A DNA stretch of 64,000 nt from Plantago ovata (Eukaryota > Streptophyta > Magnoliopsida > Lamiales > Plantaginaceae). The notes under the pieces are model-generated. The model was not told the origin of the DNA and did no database searches. It saw nothing but the letters and a program-made list of their open reading frames with translations. The DNA is taken from the NCBI GenBank assembly GCA_028274465.1, contig CM051455.1, positions 134,078,096 to 134,142,095 on the forward strand, given 5' to 3'. Each line of letters opens with the position of its first letter. Position 1 is the stretch's first letter. Positions 35,891 through 47,670 of the stretch are shown piece by piece. Position numbers and translations under genes: made by a program.

Positions 35891-36159
35891 GATGAAAAAG
35901 TAATATATAAATAATTAAAAAAATGGGAAGCAGTATACCATTCATGCATACAGGATAACATTTCATGTATATATATTGAATAACATTGATGAAAAAGTAA
36001 TATGTAAATAATTTATAAAATGGGAAGTACACCACTAATGCATACTGAATAACATTTCATGTATATCGGTCACCGAATAACATTGATGAAAAAGTAATAC
36101 GTAATCACATGTCATTTCATGTCCTAACTCGGCTACCATTCATGCATACCGGATAACTC
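35891..36159. repeat. 97-bp tandem repeat, about 2.7 units
   Basis: Units start at 35891, 35988 and 36085 with GATGAAAAAGTAATA. The first two are exactly 97 bp and contain AAATGGGAAG, CATGCATAC or a close form, ATAACATTTCATGTATAT and AATAACATT. The third has diverged and stops near 36159. Confidence 0.8.
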
Positions 36160-37499
36160 AAATTCTCGTCTTATATATAGGATTAAAATTTAAAACCAAC
36201 GCAATCCCAAGTTCCGATCCCAACCCAAGACTCCACACCCTTAGATTGAACACACAAGTCTATGAAGCGCGCGATGACGTTAAGTTGCATCATGCATGCA
36301 TATGAATTGTGATCTTATGCAAAATCCACCTTAGTGTAATGTTATGTATCTTTCAATTATTCTCTAAACTTTAAGAAAAGGAGAATATATGTCAAGAATA
36401 GAAGACAGGCATCTTCCACCAAATCAAAAGATTTGTCTCCCAATTTCAAAATCCTTTCACTTTTCAACTTTTCATAACTCTATTTACTATATATCTCGGA
36501 GTACTCCATGAACCATGATCCACCGCACAAATTTTCATTCCTTCACTATTTAAACAAATAAAATAGATAAATAAATAATAATATAGAAATCAACTAATTA
36601 TCTCCTCTTAATAATTGCTTGAAGAGAAAATGAAGCAAAAGTATGTATGTGAAGTAAATGAGAATTAAATACAAATTATTAGATTCTATCTCCGTTGGTT
36701 AAAGAGAGAAATATCTACTCTTGGTCGAATCCTATGGGAGTATATTTGTAATTATGTCATTGTGTGTTAGACCATGTCGCACTTGTACGGTTTAATTGGT
36801 TTACGTGGTCTATATTCTATAAGCTGGCTATATTACATGATCATGTGGAGTTCACCTCACCAATGCAATGCGCACCCGAATGAATGATAGCGGATGTGGG
36901 TTACCACGTTGAAAAAAAAAATCAACTTTCAAAAAAAATATATTAGTATTACTACTTCCGTTCTCTCAGAACCTTCATAGTTTGACTTTTTTCGACCAAC
37001 AACTTTCAACTTTGACTTTCAATTACACTTATACTATAATCTGAAGCGGCTAAAGATTTTCATTCAATAAAACAAAAGGCATAAGAAATGCCCGAGAGTT
37101 ACAACAAAAGAAAACGAAAGCGAGAAAGTACAAAATTAGACTAAAAGACTAAAAGAATCGGACCGGTTTCAACCACCCAACTACCTAACTACACCGAGAG
37201 GGATTGATTTTCAAACAACATGGCTAAAAGTCCACTACACCACCACAACTACAAGCAACGCCTCCCAAATGGAATGACCCGAACGTCGTCCCACCAACCG
37301 AAAGCTCAAGTAGCAACACCCAGCCAAAGAGGATCAATCCAAACAAGCAACGAATGCGAAGAGCAAACATAAAGCAAGTAGTTTAACCTCACTCGATGTT
37401 TGAAACTCCAACATCCAAAATAGAGGATCGAGAGTACGACAAGTAGTTCAAAAATAATTTTCCTATACTCCAAACCACGACTGTTTCCTTATCGTGGTG

Positions 37500-40400
37500 G
37501 AGCTATAGTCTATTCCTTGCCATACCCCCGATCCACCAACCAACGAGAGAACATGGGGCGAAACCACTCCAAACCCACACCTTGAATACTCCAAGGATCA
37601 CATTCCTCCACCCTATGAGAATACCTGAGTAGTAGGCGAGCTAGTCAAGGTAGAAACACCATTTGTCCATCAAACGCCAAGGTCCATCCTTGTATTTGCG
37701 GGATGGCTCCAATTGGTTCCTACCTAACTGTCCACCCTATACTCGTATATCACCAAGGTGTTGCATTATCCCCTTTTAACAAGAGACCATTCCTTGCTAG
37801 TCATAAGTTCCAAATAGTCACGAGCCAAAACATCATCCACACCTCCCTCCCTCCCCTCGGTGTACAAGCCACATACTCTTCTAAACCTTCAAGAAGGCTA
37901 GTGTGTAAAGGTAAGTCCACCCTTAGCCAATTGTAAACAAGTTGCCACACTTGCAAAGGTGCATCCTCCTAAAATATGCCAAGTGGATTCTACAATCTCA
38001 TCACACCTCTTACACCCAATGTCCGTCTCCCCAAACTCCAGGTTTGGAGAGATTCTCTTTAGAGGCTATTCTATCTTGGATAGCTTTCCAAGCAAAAGCA
38101 TTGACCTTTGGGGGTGAAAGCTTATTCCAAATCTCCTTTGACCAAGCACACACCGACCCAAGACCTTCTTCCTCCGTTAAGACTTCTATATCCCTCATTT
38201 GTTGTGTAACAAACCTCCTTCTCCTTCCCCCAACTCCAAACATCCTTCACTCTTTCCCTTAGCCTAACCCCCACTACCCGTGCTTCCAATCTAGCCACCT
38301 CTTCCTTTTCCCATTCAAAAAGTCCCCTTATCCAAACCCAACCAAAAGCCCCTCCACCCAACCTTTGATCCACCCTACAATCTTTTTTAACTTCTAAGCT
38401 ATAAAGCCGAGGGAAAGAGGACTTTAGTGTTTCCTCATTATCTCCTCATTTTTCTTCCCAAATAAGAGTATGTCTTCCATCCCTTACAACTCTCTCACAT
38501 TTGCTTGAGAACCACTCACTTGTTCCCACCAAGCACACTAAGTTCCTCCACCAATCGGACCACTCCCCATAGTTTCGTTTTCCTCTTGAAGCCTTCTCCA
38601 CGTTATCAATCCACTTGCCATACTTGGAATCCAATACTTGAAGCCAAAGTTCCTTTCCTCCTTTCAACACTCTCCATGCCCACCATCCCAAAAGGGCCAA
38701 GTTAAAGGTTGCAAGATCTTTTATGCCTAGTCCCCCTTCCTCCTTCGGGGTACACACCTTTTTCCAAGCCACCCAAGCAATCTTTCTCTTTTCTTCCCCC
38801 ACTTCCCCTCCCCATAGGAAGTTCCTTTGCAAACCCTTCAACTCTTTCAAGACTCATATAGGTGCTTTGAAGAACGATAGATAGTACATTGGGAGTGCGT
38901 TTAACACCGCCTTCGTTAGAGCAATCCGTCCTCCAAGAGATAGGAACTTATTCTCCCAAAGACCAAGCCGGGCCTTGAACTTCTCTTTCACGACCTCCCA
39001 AGTTTTCCTATCATTTGCCAGACTTCCTACCGGAAGCCCCAAATAAGTGAAAGGTGTTGTCCCCACCTCACAATTAAGAGTATCCGCCCAACTCCTCAAC
39101 ACTTCTTCTTGAATCCCCAATCCCACAAGGCAACACTTTTTGAAGTTTACTTTGAGTCCCGAGACCAACTCAAAGCACCGAAGCACCCCTTTAATGACCT
39201 CAACATTTGATTCGCTTGCTTCACCTATGATAAGCGAGTCGTTCGCAAATTGGAGATGGGAAATCGGTACCTCTTTCTTTCCTACCTTGACCGGTTGGAA
39301 ACGCCCCGCCTCACACGCCTTGTTGACCATCCGACTTAGGCACTCCGCCACTAATAGATACAAGAAATGTGAAAGGGGATCGCCTTGTCTCAAACCCCTT
39401 TGAAAATGAAACTCGTTGGTTGGGCTTCCATTTACTAGAATAGAAGTAGAGACGGTTGTGACGCACTCCCTTAGCCACTTAATCCACACCTCTCCGAACC
39501 CAAACGTCCTCATCAAATCGAATAAAGTCTCCCATCTCACGGAATCATAGGCCTTCTCGAAGTCGATCTTGAACATGAAAATCTTCTTCTTCTTCCTCGC
39601 CTCATCCAAAATCTCATTTTCTACGAGAACCCCGTCAAGAATATTCCGATTCCCAATGAAAGACGATTGGGTTTCGGAAATGACCTCCTCTAGCACCTTA
39701 CTCAATCTAGAGGCTAATACCTTCGAGATAATCTTGTACACACCTCTCACCAAAGAGATAGGCCTAAAGTCCCCAATGCCCACGGGATTGGCTTTCTTGG
39801 GAATTAGAGTAATGAAGGTGCTATTGAGACATTTGCAAAGTCTTTCATTTGAGAAAAACTCCGAGAAGACTCTCCCCAAATCACCCTTAATCACCTCCCA
39901 AAATGACTTGAAGAACATCCCCCAAAGCCATCTGGACCCGGACTCTTATCCGAACCACACTTCCACACCGCCCCCTTAATCTCCTCCTATTTAAAAGGCA
40001 ACTCCAACCACTCCCTTGAAACTAAAGAAAGTGAATTTCCCTCTATCCCTTGCACCTTGAAAGTCTCTTCTTCCCGATTTTGAAAGTGAGCTTAAAGAAG
40101 TTGAAAATACCCTCTCTTACCTCCTTAACTTCCTCAATCCACCTTCCATGAATTCTAATGCCTCTTAACACCTTCGCCCTCCATCTTCTTGCCACCGAGC
40201 CATGAAAAAACTTGGTATTCGCATCGCCTTCATTCACCAACTTCCTTTTCGCTTGTTGAAAACGGATGGATTCTTTCAACTCCAAGAGCCGATGAAGTTC
40301 TAAAGAAGTGTCTCTTCTCTTCTCCCTTAGCCCCCTTTCTTCGGGTCCTACTAGGCCAATTACCTCCGCCTCCGTCTCTCGGTGAAGAGTTTCATCCTCC

Positions 40401-41366
40401 AATGCCAAATCACACATATCAAGGTCACGTTCAAGGACCCCTATCTTCCCATCCAACTCCCCGAACTCACTAGCATTGCCACGCCTTGATTTTAAGCTTC
40501 AAACTTTTTAGTTTTTTCGTAAAAACAAAGCCTCCCCATCCACTTGTTGTATCATCCTTCCAAGACTCCTCCACAAGTTTTCTAAAGCTCTTTTCTTTAA
40601 TCCATTCGTTGATAAAACGGAAGGGTTTAGGGTCCCAATCACGACCATCCTCTTTTAGGATTAATGCCACATGGTCCGAGATTCTTCTCTTGAGTCCCAC
40701 TTGGATTAAATTCGGCCACCTTAATAACCACCCTTCCGAAACTAGAAAGCGATCCAACCTACTACAACACTCTCCATTATCTCTATACCACGTGTAACTT
40801 CATCTACTTAACGGTAAATCCACCAAACCTCCATTCTCAATAAAAGCATTCAACGAAAAAGTAGACGAAATAGACAAGCCAACCGCCCCTCTTCTTAATC
40901 CTTTTCTTTCGTCAAGGTTCCGAATTGAGTTAAAATCTCCAAAAATGCACCAACTACCCTCACTATCGCCCCTCGATCTCCCTAACAACACATCCCAAAG
41001 CTCTTTCCTTTTCTCCTCCAAACAAGAGGCATACACATTAACTAAAGTTACCCTCTCACCTCTCCACATGCCAACTACCCCGAGTGCTCCCTCTTCGCCC
41101 CAAAACTCCACTTTCTCAGACACATTCTTGTCCCACATACAAAGAAGGCCTCCCGAAGCTCCACAAGCTCCGGAAAAGGTCCAATCTACATTCGTACCAC
41201 CCCAAAGAATCTCAATCTCTTTCAAAGAGAAAAAATCTTTTTTTTTTATTTCTTGTAAGCAAACAAACTCCACCATTTCACTCGAAATAATTCTCCTAAT
41301 TTTACTTTTTTTTACACCACCACCTAAACCTCTTATATTGAAAGATAAGAACTTCATGATCCACAA
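37500..41366 (-). pseudogene. LINE ORF2: endonuclease, reverse transcriptase and zf-RVT, disrupted
   Basis: It begins MWIMKFLSFNIRGLGGG at 41366. The apurinic-type endonuclease region has CLQEIKK, GDFNSIR and SDHVALI. An in-frame TGA lies at 40800, and a frame change near 40470 follows. The reverse transcriptase (38854-39918) has TLIPKK, DFRPISL, FKIDFEKAYDSV, GLRQGDPLS and LQFANDSL. The last corresponds to the F/YADD catalytic box with Asp replaced by Asn. Another in-frame TGA (38854-38856) precedes a segment with WVAWKKVCTPKEEGGLG, and the zf-RVT region (KLSPPKVNAFAWKAI, then cysteines and IWNLWLARN) follows to about 37500. The element is immobile on its own. Confidence 0.85.
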
Positions 41367-41812
41367 CTTTTTGCACCAAGACCCATAGCTTGTACGGTTT
41401 CCTCAACAAACCTTCTATCTCTTGCTTCCCAAGATTCAAAAACTTCACGCGCTCTCCCTTCATTCTCAAGACTAATGAAGCCAAGTTCCGTTCCAAGTGC
41501 TACGCAATTAGACACAACATTCTTTTTTAGAATGTTATTACATGCTTCTATCTCGCTATTTGAAGGCCAACAACCCCCATCAATTTGTTCTTCCCTTACC
41601 TCCACAGGTATTCTACTACCTCTCTTAGGTTTGATTCTAACAACACCTCCAATTTCCACATCACCTATAAAATCGGACCACTCCTCTCTTCTTTGCCTTT
41701 GAGAAGTTCTATTATCTTTCGACTTTGCACATTTTCTTCCTTTTGGTTTAGTTATCTTCCCTCCTTTTTTATTGAGTCTTCCTTCCAGAGGGTTATCGAT
41801 GTATTTGTTCAA
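41354..41812 (-). pseudogene. LINE ORF1 remnant
   Basis: A 152-codon open frame, basic at its N-terminus (GRLNKKGGKITKPKGRKCAK), whose end overlaps the start of ORF2 by about 13 nt in another frame. No zinc knuckle or RNA-binding motif can be made out. Its position just 5' of the endonuclease supports an ORF1 C-terminal remnant. Confidence 0.5.
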
Positions 41813-42187
41813 ACCAAAAAGGTCCGCTTGAATAGCCGATCTTACCCCTCTACTTGCATCTCATGATCGATTTTTTCTCCTTCTAATTGTCGTGCTTCCA
41901 GATTGAAAACAGGTTCAACGCCCAAAATACTACAATACCATTATGTAAAGAAATTATAATTTAAGAGTAATTGGTAGTCAAAGTTGAAAGTTGTTGATTG
42001 GCAAAAATCAAACTAGGAAGATTTTAGGAGAACGGAGGGAGTATATAACATGGGTTGAAAAATAAATTTTGGATTCAACCCTTCACACTACTAAACTAGT
42101 TATCTAATTTACATCCTATTACGTCAACCCCAGTTTACGAGCACATGAATGTTAATTGGAAAAACCTGCTCAAAATTAGAAGGGTAA

Positions 42188-42790
42188 ATGTGGAATAAAA
42201 ATGATCCCCAACATTTATCTGTTTGGTTTTATATACGTATAGATGGTCTATCTACCACTTACCTAAAGATCTTGTTAAAATCAATGATTCAGTCATTGAT
42301 GAAGGAAAGAAATTGCAGTAGGATTCCAAGAAGAAGAGGAAGAACAGAGCCAGTTCGAACAAGAAAGCGAAGCGCACTAAACCGAGCACTGTCCGAGTCA
42401 GTTCGCCTACTAATGCGTTGGAGCAGCCGAATCTGTCGCACCGGATCCAAACTCATAGGCGGGACATTTGAAATTGAGGGAACACGGTATTCTACCACAC
42501 CGGATCAAAATTCTTCCCTAATTTGTGCAAGTTAGGGTTCATGGTCTCCGCGTGCTTCTGCACAAAATTGTCTCCATTTCCGGGCATTAATGGCAAACTA
42601 ATTTGGGGGTTTTACTCTTGTACTATTTACTCATGTATAGGCAGTGCTATTTTTACCAATTATCTAGGTTTAGGGCTTCAATCGAGTTGTATAAATAGGA
42701 GCAAAGCTCCGCTCTGTAACTTCATCAAGGCTTCCGCCAAAATTCAGTACAAATCCTTCTGCATATTTTCTTAGATCTGATCCATAAAAC
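42188..42790 (+). other. Unassigned GC-richer segment, possible LTR or promoter remnant
   Basis: It is less AT-rich than its surroundings and has a Lys/Arg-rich open stretch near 42300-42470 that runs into stops. A TATAAATAGGAG motif follows near 42692, with a leader-like CTGTAACTTCATCAAGG. That order resembles the U3/R part of a copia-type LTR, but no matching second LTR, primer-binding site or TG/CA ends were found. Confidence 0.25.
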
Positions 42791-43906
42791 CTAATATTAT
42801 ACCATGATATTAAAAATTTTCACTTACGTCTAAACCTAATTTTGACTTTCCGAGAATACAAACTCCAGATATTGTTTTTAACAAACAAAAACTATGAAAC
42901 AAGACACCAATGTGCAAAATCGATCTGTAACTGGTGAAAAGATCCAAACTCTCATGAAATGCTGTTCACCAATATTATTAGAGTTAGTAGTATGTATGTA
43001 CAAAACCCAAGGACTCAAGTCAACATACAAAAGTGACAAGAAACACACAAGTAATGAAGACGAAAGGATCATCTATTGTTTGTTAGTTGATGTCGTTTAT
43101 TACCAAAGGGGTTTTAAAGAAAAAATAAAAGACAAAAGAAGTTCACGTTATAATACGTTACCCTAACATTCGGGGCACTATCAAGAAAAAATAAAAACTA
43201 TATAGTATATAGAGAGGTACAAAATGATTATGCAAAGAGCCAGTTGTCACGCATGGACTATACTAGATAGGTAAATTAAATAAATATGTCGCGATATTTA
43301 AAGGAAAAAGTGAATTTTGTGTAACACGTGAAAAAAGGTGCGGAAGAACAAATATATACTTATAGCAAAAAAGATAAAGGACTGATGAATATGATCATAG
43401 CATGCTTAAATTCCCTAGAGTCTGCCTGCCTGAGAGACATGCAATTTGTTTGCAGAATAGGCAATACCAAGAACTTTATTACTCCCCAACAACAAAAAAG
43501 ATAAATACCAATGACTTTATATATATTTTTTTAGTGCTCTAATATATAAAGAAAAAGGATAAAAAAAAACCAAAAGCAAAAGATCGATCTACGTACATCA
43601 TTTTTTCCTTTATACTCCTTTCTACCCTAATACATTCTTACTATATTATTCTGGCACAAATTTTACAAACTTAAGTATAAAGTAGTAATTATCAATTATC
43701 TGCGTCTGAAAACTCATTATTTTCAATTCAGTTCAATTCTGTTCAGATTCATTCAGTTCAGTTCAATTATGTTCGACCGTTGTTGGAGTACTCCTTAGAC
43801 GTCCATAGACTCATAGAGTAATTTTATTATGGGAGATCATTTGCCACTATCCCGTAACCACGGTGAACGGGACAAATATTTTCTTGACCCATCCGCATAT
43901 CAATAA

Positions 43907-44164
43907 TACTTCATTCGTTTCATTAGTAAATAGTAAATTTCTCTTTGGTCAACAGTACTCATGTTTGACCGTACATTTCTCCTAAATTATACGGATATAA
44001 TTGTTTTTTAAATTATAAAATTAAAGTTCATAAGTTAATAGTATTTTTAATATTTTTTTTTCAAATTTTTTTATTAATATAATTTAGGTGTAATACTGTA
44101 ATGGACAGGTCAAACATAAACACTATTGATCAAAGAGGAATTTATTAATGAAACGGAGAAAATA
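43907..44164. mobile_element. MITE with TTCGTTTCATTA-type inverted ends
   Basis: The left end ATTCGTTTCATTAGTAAAT, with CTCTTTGGTCAACAGTA and GTTTGACC inside it, is mirrored by the right end GAGGAATTTATTAATGAAAC, with GGTCAAACATAAAC. The middle is AT-rich, about 258 bp in all. Confidence 0.65.
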
Positions 44165-44875
44165 TGAATCATTGCATCCGGTACTCCAATTTATCAGTAT
44201 ATTACAAAAGAATAAATTACAAAAATCTTTGTGATCAATTAATTTATTTATGAAATATTAGCCATTATTCTTGAATTGTGAGCTTTTTTTTGTCACCGTA
44301 AGTCTCGTAACAAAATCATCGGAGGAGCACAATGATGACTTATAAATAGTCATCATCTTTCAATAATTTGGTTATTGTGGTTTTATGATCACAATTCCAC
44401 TATATTAATTCTTGGCAGAAAAAAAATGATAAAAATTAATCCCACTTAATATGTAAAAAGTTAGGGATCTGTTTTGCTTCAGCCTCAATCTTTCTATGCA
44501 ATCACTTCTTTGATCATTTTGTCCCCCATTAATCCCAATTTCTCCCTGCGCCGTTGACCACTAAGCCACTAAGTATATGTTATTTTGCGCTTCAAATATC
44601 TGAACTAAATTCATTTGAGATAGAACTAACTGAATTGAAATCAATAATTTCCTAATTTTAAACTGAAATAAAAACATAGGAGTATCTTTTTTCAAGTGAA
44701 AATTGTATGAGAAAATGTAAAATTAACTCAATTGAATTGATAAAAATTTATCTGTAGTATAAAACGGAAAACTAAAATATTGTATAGTGCATGTTAAAAA
44801 ATTATTGCAAATGAGTAAATTTTAAAATTTATACTAGAATTCTAGGTGCAGTAGCATAAATCATCACTTATCAAT

Positions 44876-44968
44876 TCAACACCATTGGATTAGATATCCA
44901 TGCAATGCAAAGCTTTAATCAACACCATTGGATTAGATACATGCAGCGCAATGCAAAGCTCATGCATG
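44876..44968. repeat. Short tandem duplication of about 47 bp
   Basis: CAACACCATTGGATTAGATA occurs twice, each time followed by a CATGCA- and CAATGCAAAGCT-containing block. Confidence 0.6.
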
Positions 44969-45026
44969 CATGTATGACACAAACACTAATTATTCTTAAT
45001 TATATATACACTAATTAAACAAATCC

Positions 45027-45264
45027 TTCCTCCTCCGTTTCATTACAAAGTTCCTAAGGGGACTATTCATCGCGACCTTTGACCACGTATAACTTTTAAA
45101 TTATATTAGAGAAAAATATAATAAAATTATATTATGGAAATATACTCCATTTAATTTCATAATATAATTTTATTATATTTTTCTCTAATGTAATCTAGGA
45201 GTTATACGTGATCAAAAGTCGCGATGAATAGTGGTCTTAGGAACTTTGTAATGAAACGGAGGAA
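45027..45264. mobile_element. Fold-back MITE with arms of about 110 bp
   Basis: The two halves are nearly perfect inverted repeats. CTCCGTTTCATTACAAAGTT at the left is mirrored by AACTTTGTAATGAAACGGAG at the right, and the pairing continues through CTATTCATCGCGAC and GTATAACT to the AT-rich centre near 45150. Transcription would give a long hairpin. Confidence 0.8.
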
Positions 45265-45404
45265 TATATATATTACTACGTAGTAGTAAGAAAATGTCAA
45301 ATGTAGATCATATAATAAGATTTAATCACTGTCCATGGGTCAAAGAGATAAGGACAAATCTTGAGAAGAAAACATTGATTATTGATTTGGTTGTTAGGTT
45401 GAGA

Positions 45405-46945
45405 ATTCACTATGAACCCGTTTGGTTTGGTAGGAAATGGAAATGTTTTGCTAAAATTTTGACACATTTTCTTGATTGGTTTGCTGGAAATGTATATAAT
45501 AAATGTGCGAAAGCGGTCAGACCGACATTTCCTTGTTGCTAACCGGAAATGTAGTTTACATGAATTTGTTCTTCAAAATAACAAACATTTCATAGTTCAA
45601 ATTCATGAGAGAGGGCATGAAATCTATTTTGAAAATGTTTTCACATTTTTACTTTCCCATTTTGCCCTCCAAATTACACATGATTTCTCCAAACTATCCT
45701 CAAATTCCCATCAAATTTACATATTATTTTCTCCACACTTCTTTCTTTTATTCTTTTTATTAATCTCATTAAATTGAATACATTTTTCTCCACACTTATT
45801 TCTTTTCTTCATTTTATTATTTTTATTATTTTCTTCGTTTTACTCATCTCATCTTATCAAATTACATACAATTTTTTTTCCACACTTCATTTCTTTTCTT
45901 CTTTTTTATTATTTTTATTCTTTTTTATTCTTTTCTTCTTTTTATTATTTTTTATTATTTTCTCCGTTTTATTCATCTTATCTCATCAAATTTCATATAG
46001 TTTTCTCCATAGTTATTTCTTTTCTTCTTTTTATTCATCTCATCTCATCACGGAGCTTTTGATTTTTGCGGTACCATCACCGAGTTCATGGTTTCTTCGG
46101 AGTCCTGCTCGAAATCGGAACGGTTCTTTGTTGTGGTGACGTAGGACGGCGATTTCATGGATCGTCGGTGAGGGTAGAGTCATCTATCTGCTCATATGCT
46201 GAATGCATTAATTTGGGTCTTCATCGTCACCGGAAAAACCTAGACTTTGGGATCAATTTTTAACGTCTTCCGAAATTATGTATTTCATTTCATTTGATAG
46301 TCATTGGAATTTCTTTCTTTTCACGTCCCATAAGATGCTTATAGATTTTGAGACCAATAATTTCTTATTCGACACTATTTTGTGGTATCCCATTCTAAAA
46401 TTGTGGTAGCTGCTATATTAAAGCTTTGATTTGTTTCCCTTCTTCGTAGCTCTTGCGGTAATGATAATATTAATAACAATTATTATTATTAGATTATAAT
46501 TAGCTTAATTAATTATTACTAATAATATCTTCAAATTAATCTTCTTGTTGACAGCTTTCCATGTTGCTCATTATCATTGGCTTCAATTGTACTTATCTGT
46601 TTTTTTAAATTCTTTACATTTATTTTGTTGACTTTTTTTAGCTTCGTTTGACCTTTAATAAATCTTAAATTAAACCGTAAAAATAAAATGGGACGGAACG
46701 ACTCCTTTTAAAAAAAACGCAAAGGGGAATTATCGACAACATCAATTTCCGAAAATTGAAGAATTGCATAACCAAACAAGGAAATGGAAATATGGTTCAA
46801 TGAACATTTCCTAGCGCATTTTAGCAAACTAATCATGAAAAAGTCTCACATTTACTACTACATTTCCTGCTTATGGGTTTGGACCACATTTACTCGGAAC
46901 TACTGGTTCTACTTTTACTAGTCCAAACCAAACAGACTCTATGTT
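45405..46945. mobile_element. Possible 1.5-kb TIR element
   Basis: The left end CTATGAACCCGTTTGGTTTGG and the right end CCAAACCAAACAGACTCTATG form an inverted repeat with mismatches. Both ends also carry GGAAATGGAAAT-type blocks. The interior has pyrimidine-rich low-complexity sequence (45740-46030) and a GC-richer patch (46060-46260), with no transposase seen. The superfamily is not clear. Confidence 0.4.
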
Positions 46946-47670
46946 TTGAGCTTGCAGACACAGATTTTTCCTGCATTTTTCTTCAAATCTGACATTATTT
47001 GCCCAAAAATATTAAAATAAAAATAAAATACAGAAATAAAAATGTGAAGAGGAAAGAAAATATGGTTCGATTTACGAGGTCAAACCCTTTTGACCATTAA
47101 GTTTATTCCTTTTTACTTTTTCACCTCAGTACTTTTTTTTTTCTCCCATTCAAACAATCACATGCAGAGAAATAAGGAAATCTCAAGAATTTTTATCATA
47201 GATGCAAACAGAATGTACAAGAACAAAGGAAATATATTATTTGAATTTTTAAACATAATTTGCAAAATTTACGGCATCGGTTTTAACATATTGAAAACTT
47301 GAAAGTGATACAGTGAAATAGTACTACGATTCTTGAAAGGGACTTAACAGGAGATGAAAGATAAAGGGCGAGATTTTGTGTAAAATGACATGAATAGAGA
47401 TTATGATGATGGTCCAGGTTTTTCACATTTTTTTTAGTTTTACATCCAGATTCTACCCGAGCATTATCGAGCCCTAAATGCAGAAGCATCTCCCCGAACG
47501 TAATGTTTCATCTCTACTGGACTCGAACTCTGAAACCTTATCGGATTTTCAGCATTGGTAGTCTTGTTTCATTTCTCTTTTTTTTCTTTTTTTCAATTTT
47601 TTATTACTCCATTTGTTTTCCAGTAAAATTGCCATTTCCAACTGTCTTTTTGTTTCTTTCTCCCATAATT

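Larger units (their letters stand above)
37041..41926 (-). mobile_element. Degenerate L1-type LINE retrotransposon
   Basis: It is about 4.9 kb on the minus strand, with its 5' end at 41926 and 3' end at 37041. Flanking 10-bp target duplications are ATACTATAAT (37031-37040) and ATACTACAAT (41927-41936), one mismatch. It carries an ORF1 remnant and an ORF2 with endonuclease, reverse transcriptase and zf-RVT regions, all with stops or frameshifts. It lies inside a MITE. Confidence 0.85.
36950..42043. mobile_element. Hairpin MITE split by a LINE insertion
   Basis: The left arm (36950-37040) and right arm (41937-42043) are reverse complements. Left carries CTTCCGTTCTC and CAACAACTTTCAACTTTGAC; right carries GTCAAAGTTGAAAGTTGTTG and GAGAACGGAGGGAGTA. 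Bringing the arms together gives a MITE of about 200 bp with a short loop. The intervening 4.9 kb is a LINE. Confidence 0.8.

Noticed and set aside
37703-41388. Multiple plus-strand ORFs
   Set aside because: They are shadows of the minus-strand LINE reading frames.
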